A stretch of DNA of 64,000 bases from Krasilnikovia cinnamomea. GTDB taxonomy: Bacteria > Actinomycetota > Actinomycetes > Mycobacteriales > Micromonosporaceae. The notes below the pieces were generated by a model. The model did not search any database and had not been told where the DNA came from. It saw only the letters and a list, made by a program, of their open reading frames with translations. Every line of letters starts with the position of its first letter. Position 1 is the stretch's first letter. Location of the stretch: positions 5,456,001 to 5,520,000 of the forward strand of contig NZ_SHKY01000001.1 of the NCBI RefSeq assembly GCF_004217545.1, read 5' to 3'. A program made the position numbers and the translations under genes. Of the stretch, positions 45,501 to 53,492 are shown one piece after another.

Positions 45501-45501
45501 C
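45490..45501. repeat. candidate attL core in the tRNA-Leu 3' end
   Basis: CCCCTCGGACAC forms the end of the tRNA T-stem and acceptor stem and recurs exactly at 50930 to 50941. Between the two lie a recombinase gene and two insertion sequences. This is the pattern left when an element integrates into a tRNA 3' end. Confidence 0.5.
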
Positions 45502-45519
45502 GCAAATCCCCGCGAGGCA

Positions 45520-47148
45520 TCAGTCGTTGAGGATGCCTCGCTTCTCTTTCTGCTGCTGAACACGCTGCCGAGGGATCCTTACTCGCCGCTCGGGGGAGTC
45601 GCTGGCCGAGCGGGTGATGATCGGATTCTCGTGGTCGGGTTCGAGTGAGACGCTCGTGGTGCGGCACTCGATCGTGAGGTTGTGCGCTCGCAGGAAGGTG
45701 ACCATCCCGACTGCGTTCGGGTCCTGCCGGAGCCTGGCGATCTCCTCGAGGATGGTGGTGTCGCGGCTGGTGATGGTGTGCAGTCGGGCCAGGGCGCGGG
45801 CGAGGATGACGTCTTCGCGCAGGTAGAGGTTCGGTGCCAGGCGTATGCCGACGGGGTGGGCGCTGGTGTGGCCGTGGCGGCAGCGGTAGGCCGCGTGTCC
45901 GTGACTGAGCTGGGATTCCATGCTGCGCCCACAGCTTCCGCAGCGCAGCAGTCCCACCAGCAGATACGTGCGGCGGGCGCCGTCGGTCGGCCGGCGCCTG
46001 GCGCTGACGGCCTGGGCGGCGACGAAGTCGGATTCGCTGACCAGTGCCTCGTGGGCCGGCTTGTCGGAGATCGCCCACCGCGGTGACGGGGTCAGCTTCC
46101 GTAACCCGGTCACGCCGGGCACCACGTCGTCGGTGCGTCGCAGGGGGGTGTGCTGCCGGTTCCAGACCTGACGACCGGTGTAGCGCGGGTTGGCCAGGAT
46201 CGCGGCCACGGTACGCAGTTGCCAGGCCTCGCCGGGGCGGTGCGGGTTGCGGGTGCGGTCGACCGCGGACGGGCACGGCACACCGGTCTCGTTGAGCATC
46301 CGGGCGATCCTCGCGATGCTGTGTCCCTCCAGTCGCTGTGTGAAGATCCACGCCACCCACGGGGCGGTCTGCGGGTCCGGTGTCAATCGGTGCAAGCGCC
46401 GGCCCCAGGCCGCGTGTGCGGAGTTGGGGTGTGGCCCGGCGTCGACCACGCGGTATCCGTAGGGTGGCCGCCCGCCCAGGTGACGGCCCTGCTCGCGAGC
46501 TTGGGCCTGCATGGCCGCGGTGGTGCGGAACCTGGCCCGCTGGACCTCCTGCTTGGAGTGCGCGCCCAGCAACATGAGCAGCGCCTGGTGCGTCGGATTG
46601 GTCAGGTCGACGGGTCCGTCGACCTCCGGCAGCCACATTTGCACGCCGTGCCGGTGGAGCAGCGGCGCGAGGTGGATGGCTTGGCTGCCATGGAACGCCC
46701 GCGCGTACTCGCCGACCACGATCGCATCAAATCCGCGGTCCGAGTCGGTGATCGCGGCCAGGAGCCGGGCGGCTGCGGGTCGATCGGTCCAGGCGACTTC
46801 GCGGGAGTAGCCGACGTCGAAGTACTCGGCCACGATCCGGCCGTGCCCGGCCACCAGTTCGGCGGCGAAGTCGATCTGCCAGCGCCGCGACGAAACCGGA
46901 TCCTGATACTCCTTGGTAGAGACGCGGCCGTAGAACGCGAACCGCAACCTGGATTCGACCATCCTGCCGTGGTGGCGGACACGCTGCGTCCGGGTGGCGG
47001 CCCACAAGCCCAGGACATCGCCGTCAGGTAGATCGAGCACCGCGTCCACGTCAGCCACCTCCACCGTTCCGGTTGCCTCATTAACATGGACCGCGAGATC
47101 GGCCCCCGGTGACGCGCGCGATTCGGTACCACCTGAACGAGCCGCCAC
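45520..47148 (-). CDS. large serine recombinase of integrated element
   Basis: About 542 residues. The resolvase catalytic domain starts near residue 66 (RFAFYGRVSTKEYQDP; nucleophile Ser in RVS), with QIDFAAELVAGHGRIVAEYF and FDAIVVGEYARAF. A recombinase domain (GGRPPYGYRVVD; RIARMLNETGVPCPSAVDRT) and a zinc-ribbon region (RCGSCGRSMES...YRCRHG) follow, then a helical tail. The first 65 residues precede the usual family start and the true start may be internal. The stop is 20 nt from tRNA-Leu, as expected for an element's own integrase gene. Confidence 0.88.
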   Translation of the reverse strand: MAARSGGTESRASPGADLAVHVNEATGTVEVADVDAVLDLPDGDVLGLWAATRTQRVRHHGRMVESRLRFAFYGRVSTKEYQDPVSSRRWQIDFAAELVAGHGRIVAEYFDVGYSREVAWTDRPAAARLLAAITDSDRGFDAIVVGEYARAFHGSQAIHLAPLLHRHGVQMWLPEVDGPVDLTNPTHQALLMLLGAHSKQEVQRARFRTTAAMQAQAREQGRHLGGRPPYGYRVVDAGPHPNSAHAAWGRRLHRLTPDPQTAPWVAWIFTQRLEGHSIARIARMLNETGVPCPSAVDRTRNPHRPGEAWQLRTVAAILANPRYTGRQVWNRQHTPLRRTDDVVPGVTGLRKLTPSPRWAISDKPAHEALVSESDFVAAQAVSARRRPTDGARRTYLLVGLLRCGSCGRSMESQLSHGHAAYRCRHGHTSAHPVGIRLAPNLYLREDVILARALARLHTITSRDTTILEEIARLRQDPNAVGMVTFLRAHNLTIECRTTSVSLEPDHENPIITRSASDSPERRVRIPRQRVQQQKEKRGILND

Positions 47149-47391
47149 CGCCGGGGGCGGGGGGCGGGACGATCCGTCCGGTGTCGGCGCGCGGCCGGCC
47201 CCAGTTCACCGCCGCCGCGCCGTTCGTCGGAGTGGAGGTCACGAATGCCGACGACCGGGCTGCCCTCGAGGTCGAAGTTCCGGACGGTCAGGCAATGAGT
47301 GCCCGATCAAGGATGTGACCGGTCTGGCCTGTCGGGTTGCAGCGCGCCGTGCAGGTTGGTCTGGGCGTGTTGTCTGGACGGCCGGACGCGT

Positions 47392-47894
47392 TCAGGCATC
47401 GAGGTCGGCCAGGTCGAGGCGTTTGAGAAGGCTGGGTTTGCGGGCGTGCGTCGTCCGTAGCTCTGTTAGCCGTTGCCGGAACGGGGTGGTGTTGCCGTCG
47501 CGTTCGCTGAGCTCGCGTAGGTCGACGAGGAGTTGGACGGCCGTGTCGTAATCGCGGGGCTTGTTCGTGGCGATGAGCTTGTCGACCCGCTGCCACACGG
47601 CGGGTTGATCGACCGCGAGAGTGTCGAGGTGTCGCTGTCGGGCGGCTGCCGCGGACCGTTCCTGGCGGGCGCGCTCGCGGGCCCGCTGTTCGGCGTCGCG
47701 ACGCTCCCGTTCGGCGCGCAGCTCCGTGGCAGCGGCGAGCAGGTCCCCGGCAGTACGTGGGGTCGTCGTGGTGGACGCCTTCGGGGGATGTGCATTGCGG
47801 TAGCGGCGCAACAGTTGGCTGCGCAGGTGAGTCTCGGCTCCGGTGATCAGGTCAGCCAGGATAGCGTCCTTCTCCCGGGCGGGCAGCCGGGATA
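47392..47894 (-). pseudogene. C-terminal fragment of a helical protein, cut by IS256
   Basis: The frame stays open from the IS256 end at 47895 down to a stop at 47392, with coherent sequence (begins YLQSLSRLPAREKDAILADL; coiled-coil-like RAERERRDAEQRARERARQE; ends RLDLADLDA). An internal ATG at 47811 would give 139 residues, but clear coding sequence continues upstream of it into the insertion, so the gene has lost its 5' part. The family is not recognised. It was probably cargo of the integrated element. Confidence 0.7.
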
Positions 47895-49299
47895 GGGACT
47901 GTAAATAGATTGGTGTAACTCCTGATCAAGGAGGCACCCCTGATGACGGTTACGACGGACGCGGCGGATACTGCCGCGGTGCCGGCAGACGAGACGACGA
48001 GCAAGCGGACCCGTAAGGCGGCGGCACCGGGTGTGGACCCGGCGCTGGTACGTCAGCTGGTGGCCCAGGCCCGTGAGCAGGGCCTGCAGCTATCCGGTGA
48101 GGGTGGGCTACTGCAGCAGCTGACGAAGGTGGTGCTGGAGTCGGCCCTGGACGGTGAGATCACCGACCATCTGGGCTACGACAAGCACGACCGGGCCGGG
48201 GCGGGCAGCGGCAATAGCCGTGACGGCGCCCGGGCCAAGACGGTGCTCACCGATGTCGGCCCGGTCGAGATCGCCGTGCCTCGTGATCGGGCTGGCTCGT
48301 TCGAGCCGACCATCGTGCGTAAGCACCAGCGCCGGCTCTCCGGCGTGGAGGACCTGGTGCTGTCGCTGTCGGCCAAGGGCCTGACCACCGGGGAGATCGC
48401 CGCCCATTTGGCCGAGGTGTACGGCGCGCAGGTGTCACGGCAGACCATCTCCACCATCACCGACAAGGTGATGGAAGGGATGGCCGAGTGGCAGAACCGG
48501 CCCCTGGACCCGGTCTACCCGGTGATCTTCCTGGATGCCATCCACGTGAAGATCCGCGATGGGAAGGTCGCGAACCGGCCGATCTACCTGGCCCTGGCCG
48601 TCACCGTCGAGGGCTGCCGCGACATCCTGGGCCTGTGGGCCGGTGACGGCGGCGAGGGCGCCAAGTTCTGGCTGCAGGTGCTCACCGAACTGCGTAACCG
48701 CGGGGTCGAGGACGTGTGCATGGTGGTCTGTGACGGGCTCAAGGGCCTGCCCGAGGCGATCGGGCAAGCCTGGCCGCGGGCGGTGACTCAGACCTGCATC
48801 GTGCACCTGCTGCGGGCCAGCTTCCGCTACGCTGCCCGGCAGCACTGGGATGCCATCGCCAAGGCACTGCGGCCGGTCTACACCGCACCCACCGAGGCCG
48901 CCGCCACCGAGCGGTTCCTGGAGTTCGCCGAGACCTGGGGCGGCAAGTACCCGGCCATCGTCCGGCTCTGGGAACAGGCGTGGGCGGAGTTCGTCCCGTT
49001 CCTGGGCTTCGACCCGGAGATCCGCAAGATCGTGTGCAGCACGAACGCGATCGAAAGCGTGAACGCCCGCATCCGCCGCGCCGTACGCGCCCGCGGGCAC
49101 TTCCCGAACGAGACCGCCGCGCTTCAATGTGTCTATTTCGCGGTCATGGCCCTGGACCCCACCGGCACCGGACGCCGACGATGGGCCATGCGCTGGAAAG
49201 CCGCCCTGAACGCCTTCGAGATCACCTTCGAAGGACGCCTTCGCACCGCAACCAAGTAGGCCCCAACCCACCCAGTTACACCAAGATCTTGATGCGATG
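47895..49299 (+). mobile_element. IS256-family insertion sequence
   Basis: The left end GGGACTGTAAATAGATTGGT (47895) and the right end AGTTACACCAAGATCTTGAT (49274) share the inverted TTGGTGTAACT core; the outermost part of the right repeat is diverged or lost. One transposase fills the element. The IS110 element begins directly to the right, so the exact right boundary is uncertain. No target duplication is seen. Confidence 0.8.
47943..49259 (+). CDS. IS256-family (mutator-type) transposase
   Basis: 438 residues with the DDE pattern of the mutator family: first Asp in VIFLDAIHVKIRDGKVANRP, second Asp in VCMVVCDGLKGLPEAI, catalytic Glu in CSTNAIESVNARIRRAVRAR. An HLGYDKHDRAGAGSGNSRDG region near residue 75 is typical. 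The ATG start has GGAGG upstream (47930 to 47934). It appears intact. Confidence 0.95.
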   Translation: MTVTTDAADTAAVPADETTSKRTRKAAAPGVDPALVRQLVAQAREQGLQLSGEGGLLQQLTKVVLESALDGEITDHLGYDKHDRAGAGSGNSRDGARAKTVLTDVGPVEIAVPRDRAGSFEPTIVRKHQRRLSGVEDLVLSLSAKGLTTGEIAAHLAEVYGAQVSRQTISTITDKVMEGMAEWQNRPLDPVYPVIFLDAIHVKIRDGKVANRPIYLALAVTVEGCRDILGLWAGDGGEGAKFWLQVLTELRNRGVEDVCMVVCDGLKGLPEAIGQAWPRAVTQTCIVHLLRASFRYAARQHWDAIAKALRPVYTAPTEAAATERFLEFAETWGGKYPAIVRLWEQAWAEFVPFLGFDPEIRKIVCSTNAIESVNARIRRAVRARGHFPNETAALQCVYFAVMALDPTGTGRRRWAMRWKAALNAFEITFEGRLRTATK

Positions 49300-50523
49300 A
49301 AGGAGCGGGGCCTCCGCTCCTCGTGACAGTCACCCTGGTCAGGGGTTTCCTGGGGGTTGTCACGACGTATCACGACGAAGGAGGCCCCAGTGGCAGAGTA
49401 CGACGGCCGCCAGTTTGTAGGGATAGATCTGCACCGGCGGCGCAGCGTGATCGTGCGGATGACTCCGGATGGCGAGCGGATCGGGTCGGTGGTGCGTATC
49501 GCTAGCGACCCGGTCGAGTTCGCCGCCCAGGTCGACTCGTGGGGGGAGGCCCCTGAGGTGGTGTTGGAGGCCACCTATGGCTGGTACTGGGCCGCGGACG
49601 TCCTCGCCGACGCCGGCGCCACGGTGCACCTGGCTCACCCGCTGGGGGTGAAAGGCTTCGCCTATCGGCGGGTGAAGAACGACGAGCGTGACGCCGCGGA
49701 TCTCGCCGACCTGCTGCGGATGGGTCGCTTACCGCAGGCGTGGATCGCCCCGCCGCAGGTGCGGGCACTGCGGGAGCCTGTCCGGCACCGGGCCAAGCTC
49801 GTCGCGCTGCGTGCCGGGCTCAAGGCACAGGTCCACGCCGTACTCGCCCGGCAGGGCGTCACCCTGGCACCGTCGGACATGTTCGGCGCTGCCGGCCACC
49901 GCCAGCTCGACGAGCTGCGGCTTGATCCACCGTTCCAGGCACGGGTGCTGTCCCTGCTGCGGCTGATCGACGCGTACACCTTCGAGATCGACCTGGTCGG
50001 TAGGCGGATCAGCGCTGAGTTGACCGACCACGCGGGGTTCCGGGCAATCCAAGCGTTGCCCGGTGTGGGTCCCGTTTTGGGCGCGGTGTTCGTCGCCGAG
50101 ATCGGTGACGTCACCCGCTTCGACCGCCCGCAGCAGCTGTGCTCCTGGGCCGGCATGACACCCCGGCACCGCGAGTCGGACACGAAAGTCCACCGCGGAC
50201 GTATCACCAAGCAAGGCAACAGCCTCGTCCGGTGGGCCGCGGTCGAGGCCGTCCAACGCGTCCACCACGGGCCCCTGGCAGCCACCAAGACTCGCCTCGC
50301 CGCCCGGCGAGGCAACAACATCGCAAAGGTCGCTGCCGCCCGCGAACTACTCACCCTGGTCTTCTACGGCCTCCGCGACGGACACATCCGCTGCCTGACC
50401 CACCACCGCGCGGCATGAACACCGCGGTCCCGGCGCGGCCAGGCGCGAGGTCGTGGTCTGTCTGACCCCCGCTGGCGTGGTCGAGTGACTTGATTGACCC
50501 CGCCTGGCCGCGGCCGTTTCACT
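49300..50523 (+). mobile_element. IS110-family insertion sequence (boundaries approximate)
   Basis: A DEDD-type transposase flanked by about 90 nt upstream and 100 nt downstream of structured non-coding DNA. There are no terminal inverted repeats, as expected for IS110. The left flank has an 8-bp hairpin (AGGAGCGG/CCGCTCCT, 49301 to 49321) and further short palindromes (GTGAC-A-GTCAC at 49323). In this family the non-coding flank encodes a guide (bridge) RNA; whether one is made here cannot be read directly. Confidence 0.65.
49390..50418 (+). CDS. IS110-family DEDD transposase
   Basis: 342 residues. GTG 49390 has GAAGGAGG five bases upstream. The N-terminal RuvC-like DEDD domain has FVGIDLHRRRSVIV (first Asp), EVVLEATYGWYWAADVLADA (Glu) and VKNDERDAADLADLLRMGRL (Asp pair). 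The C-terminal Transposase_20 domain has ALPGVGPVLGAVFVAEIGDV and a LCSWAGMTPRHRESDTKVHR block with the conserved Ser region near GRITKQGNSLVRWAAVEA. It appears intact. Confidence 0.93.
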   Translation: MAEYDGRQFVGIDLHRRRSVIVRMTPDGERIGSVVRIASDPVEFAAQVDSWGEAPEVVLEATYGWYWAADVLADAGATVHLAHPLGVKGFAYRRVKNDERDAADLADLLRMGRLPQAWIAPPQVRALREPVRHRAKLVALRAGLKAQVHAVLARQGVTLAPSDMFGAAGHRQLDELRLDPPFQARVLSLLRLIDAYTFEIDLVGRRISAELTDHAGFRAIQALPGVGPVLGAVFVAEIGDVTRFDRPQQLCSWAGMTPRHRESDTKVHRGRITKQGNSLVRWAAVEAVQRVHHGPLAATKTRLAARRGNNIAKVAAARELLTLVFYGLRDGHIRCLTHHRAA

Positions 50524-50957
50524 TCATGCCACCGAGGGCTCCCCGCGTGGCGAAGGAATGACCGGCACCGGACCCCCGGGCTGCCAGTTCGTCCACATCA
50601 CGGACGGTGAAGAACACGGCCACCCCACAACTTCACCAGCGCGAGTCTCCCGGCGCACCGATCCTGCGCCGCACGGGATCGGCGTCAAGACCAAATGCTG
50701 ACGCGGTCGAGCTCCGGTCGAGTCTTGACCCCGACCCCTTACCGGCGTATGCCAGCACCGAGCCGGAAATCGACACAAAACAGTCGCAGCAGCCCGACCA
50801 AGAAAGGGTTGACACGTCCCCGCTCCTTCAGGAATGACAGTCCCACATAGGGCGTTGTGACCCCCGGCCGGCACGGATGATCAAACAAAGATGATGTCGG
50901 CGTCGGCACGTGGGGTTCGGTATCGATCTCCCCTCGGACACCATTTGGGGTGAAATC
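50419..50957. other. non-coding stretch: IS110 right flank, decayed DNA, candidate attR
   Basis: No convincing gene. An open frame on the minus strand (50524 to 50874) has poor codon pattern and no family. The only clear signal is the repeat of the tRNA-Leu 3' end at 50930. Just before it, GGGG-TTC at 50912 and CCCC at 50930 look like a degraded T-arm. Confidence 0.6.
50930..50941. repeat. candidate attR core (copy of tRNA-Leu 3' end)
   Basis: CCCCTCGGACAC is identical to 45490 to 45501 and is followed here by CA, so a CCA-like end follows the acceptor copy. It bounds a segment of about 5.4 kb with the recombinase, IS256 and IS110. Confidence 0.5.
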
Positions 50958-51167
50958 TCACGATGGTGGTGAGTGCCGTGCGCCTTCGCCGCTGACCTCG
51001 ATCGGTCCGTCGACGACCTCGGCTGCTTGGGGGATGTCGTGCGGCCAGAGCAACAGCATGCCGATCGCGATGGCCAGCACGGCGGGAATCAGGAGCAGCA
51101 GGGTGATCCGACGTTCCCGGGGCGTTGTCCGGTGAGCGGCGGTGTGGTGGTGGGTGTCCTGGCTCAT
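50958..51167 (-). pseudogene. yibE/F-like N-terminal fragment
   Basis: 69 residues: a His-containing start (MSQDTHHHTAAHR), a membrane helix (ITLLLLIPAVLAIAIGMLLL) and WPHDIPQAAEVVDGPIEVSG, resembling the first helix of YibE/F-family membrane proteins, which are normally several hundred residues long. The frame ends at 50958, 17 nt from the candidate attR, so the rest has been lost. It sits 31 nt after the HMA gene remnant, suggesting a former metal-handling operon. Confidence 0.5.
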
Positions 51168-51198
51168 CGGGGTCCTTGTCGCGGTACGGCGGGTACGG

Positions 51199-51425
51199 TC
51201 AGTTGGGGTCAAGGGTCGCGGTATAGCCGGTGGCGTTGATGACCGCGAGCAAGGTGTCGGGATCGGCGATGGCAGGATCGGCGTCGACGACAGTGCGGCC
51301 GGCCCGAACCGAGGTCTGCGCGCGATGCACCCGCGGACTTCTTCGAGCGCCTCGTCAAACAGCAGGCCGCAGCTGCCGCAATGCATGCCGGTCACCGTGA
51401 AGCTGAACGTGATGACGTCGTTCAT
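51199..51425 (-). pseudogene. heavy-metal-associated (HMA/CopZ-like) protein, frameshifted
   Basis: Starts at ATG 51425 (AAAGGA upstream): MNDVITFSFTVTGMHCGSCG, with the metal-binding MHCGSC motif, then LLFDEALEEVR. Near 51328 to 51336 the reading frame must change to continue as QTSVRAGRTVVDADPAIADP and DTLLAVINATGYTATLDPN to a stop at 51199, which completes a normal HMA fold. One base is gained or lost in between. It is either a true mutation or a sequencing error; two other frameshifts nearby favour decay. Confidence 0.7.
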
Positions 51426-52395
51426 GGTCGGTCCTTTGACTCGGTGAAGTGGGTAACCGTGGTCAGAGGAGCGTGCACAGGCCGGTGACGAATCGGCATG
51501 CCACGGCCAGATGCGCGAAGCGACCCGGTGCGTCATAGATCTCATGACGTCACTGCCGTGCCGCGTCAGGATCCGTCTCGGCCGCCTCGGGAGCGTCGCT
51601 GTGTACGTCGACCCGCACCGGGTTGCCGCCGATGGTGGCGGTGGCGGGTCGCAGGCCACGCAGCCCGGTGGGTGGTGAAGTGACCCGGATCTGCCGGACC
51701 GGGAGTGCTCCGCGCAGAGCTGCGGTGGCGCAGGACCATGGCCGTGAGGAGGCCGCCTTGAACGGCAGCCCAGGACACACCGCGGAAGGGCTCGGTCGCG
51801 GCGGATACGGTGCCGCGACACGGTGGGGTCTCACGTACGACTGACGCAGATCTCCGTCAATGCCGGTGCGCTCGGTGTTCGCGGCGTGTGTGCTGCTGGA
51901 GGCACGGCGACCGGCAAGGTTCGCAGTCCCGTCGGCGGATCCAGGCCGGCCGTGGTGACGGTCGCCGCTGTGGTAGGAGCCGGTTGCCCATGACAGATGT
52001 CGAATCCGGTGTCCGGCGAACCTTGATCGTCGGGGCGACATGCTCATGGCTGTGCAGCTGATGGCCGGTTGCGACGGATCGGTCCGGGCCCGTCGTGGCA
52101 AGGGTCAGGCAGTGAGCACCCTGCAGTACACCCGCACTACAAGCGCCACCAAGGCCAGCTGGCAGCGCAGGACCCGCATGCGGGTGCCGGACTGCTGACG
52201 CTGCCTCACAGAGGTCAGGCTACGACATGGTCCGCGACGTTCTGACGGGCCTGCATCGGACGCCCGCCTGCTTCCCGACGAGTCGCCCAAATGCGTTCGG
52301 TAAGAGCGTGTCCCCGTCGCCAACCACACCAGCGCGCGGCGCTCCGTCAGGACGCGCGGGCCACTGCCCGCGAGCACAGGAACGTGGAAGGGATG
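51426..52395. other. 970 bp without a recognisable gene
   Basis: Short frames exist on both strands, but none has a ribosome binding site plus a family match. A minus-strand frame ending near 51550 (RPATATIGGNPVRVDVHSDA) reads more like protein than its surroundings and could be the tail of a lost gene. I see no insertion-sequence ends here. Best described as degraded accessory DNA. Confidence 0.5.
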
Positions 52396-53202
52396 TCAGT
52401 GGTGGTCGTCGTCGGCGTGATGGTGGTCGTCGTCGGCGTGGTGGTCGCTGCCGGCTTTGTGGGTGCTGGGCGCCTGTCGGCTACTCCGAGTTGGCGCGGG
52501 CGCGGCGCTGGCCTGCGCGCCGGTTGGCGCGGGGGGCTGCGAACCCGAGGTGGCGGGCGGCTGCGCGTGTTCTACACCGCCCTCGGTGTGATGCCCGTCG
52601 CTCGCCTCTTCCGGACCGGCCGGGCCGCCGTGTTCGGCGCCATGGCTGTGACCTGTGGGGGTGCTGTGCTTGGCGAGGTAGCTGAGGCCGGTGAAGGTCA
52701 GCACGGAGACGGTCAACACGGTTAGGCCGATCGGTCCGACGATCGCCTTCCACCGTTGTGTCGCGTGGCGGAGCACGTAGGCGGTAAAGGAGAGGAGCAG
52801 GCCGGCGGGGACGAGTACTGCGCTGCGGGTCGGCACGTCGGCGAAGTGCTGTAGGCCACCGCTGACCATGCCGATGCCCAGCGACAGCAGCAGCGAGGCT
52901 CCTACCACCCGCAGCAGCGTGATGGCGCCGGGCCGGGAGCGGGGCAGGATGAACTCGTTGAGGACCGTGGCGGTGAGGAACACCGCAACGCCGGCGGCGC
53001 CGATGGCGCCGTAGCGGGCCGGGTCGAGCGGGTAGTGCACCACGGCTCCACTGATCAGCCCTGCGCCGACGAAGTACCCGACATAGCCGGTGTACGAGCC
53101 CAGCAACGCGGGCCGGGTCGGTGCGGGCCCGGCGGAATGTTCGTGCGGCGGTCCCATCTGACCGGACGGGGCGTCAGCGCGCAGAAGCGGGGACGTGGTC
53201 AA
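52396..53202 (-). CDS. membrane protein with His/Asp-rich metal-binding tail
   Basis: 268 residues. The N-terminal 40 are soluble and include PPHEHSAGP. Five to six membrane helices follow (LLGSYTGYVGYFVGAGLISG; IGAAGVAVFLTATVLNEFIL; AITLLRVVGASLLLSLGIGM; SAVLVPAGLLLSFTAYVLRH). The C-terminal 90 residues are low-complexity with His clusters (TGHSHGAEHGG; final HHADDDHHHADDDHH). His/Asp tails of this kind bind copper, nickel or zinc. I know no named family; the context of copper genes suggests metal sensing, storage or transport (inference). Start TTG 53202. Confidence 0.72.
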   Translation of the reverse strand: MTTSPLLRADAPSGQMGPPHEHSAGPAPTRPALLGSYTGYVGYFVGAGLISGAVVHYPLDPARYGAIGAAGVAVFLTATVLNEFILPRSRPGAITLLRVVGASLLLSLGIGMVSGGLQHFADVPTRSAVLVPAGLLLSFTAYVLRHATQRWKAIVGPIGLTVLTVSVLTFTGLSYLAKHSTPTGHSHGAEHGGPAGPEEASDGHHTEGGVEHAQPPATSGSQPPAPTGAQASAAPAPTRSSRQAPSTHKAGSDHHADDDHHHADDDHH

Positions 53203-53492
53203 CAGCTCTCCTCGGTCGAAACAGGGCAGGTGCTGCCGGGCTGCTCTTACCGTCGGCCGGAGGTATCCCGCGCTGAACCGTGGTCGGACACGAAACGATG
53301 CCCTAGCTCACCCGAACGGCCGGCGCCCGGTCGTGGACATAGCGGAGCCGTGGCAGGGCGAGTCCGGGAAGCGCCCAGGTGATCATCATAGTGATCATGC
53401 ATGCGGCTGTGATCGGCGGCAGGGGCAGCGGCGTAGGTACCGTGCCAGCCGGGGACGTGACGAGCCACTGACCCAGGTAGCGGTTCCCTCCC

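Noticed and set aside
48435-49574. Long minus-strand frame across the IS256 transposase
   Set aside because: The plus-strand transposase has all catalytic motifs; the reverse frame is low-complexity.
49274-50523. IS110 inserted within the right terminal repeat of IS256, with the repeat's remainder beyond it
   Set aside because: I looked for the missing end of the repeat after the IS110 transposase and did not find it, so a clean nested insertion cannot be shown.
50524-50874. 116-residue minus-strand frame after IS110
   Set aside because: No ribosome binding site, unusual Cys/Trp content and no family; more likely degraded DNA.
51550-52101. 183-residue minus-strand frame
   Set aside because: Only the last 40 residues look protein-like and no start or family supports it; kept as a note in the empty-region entry.
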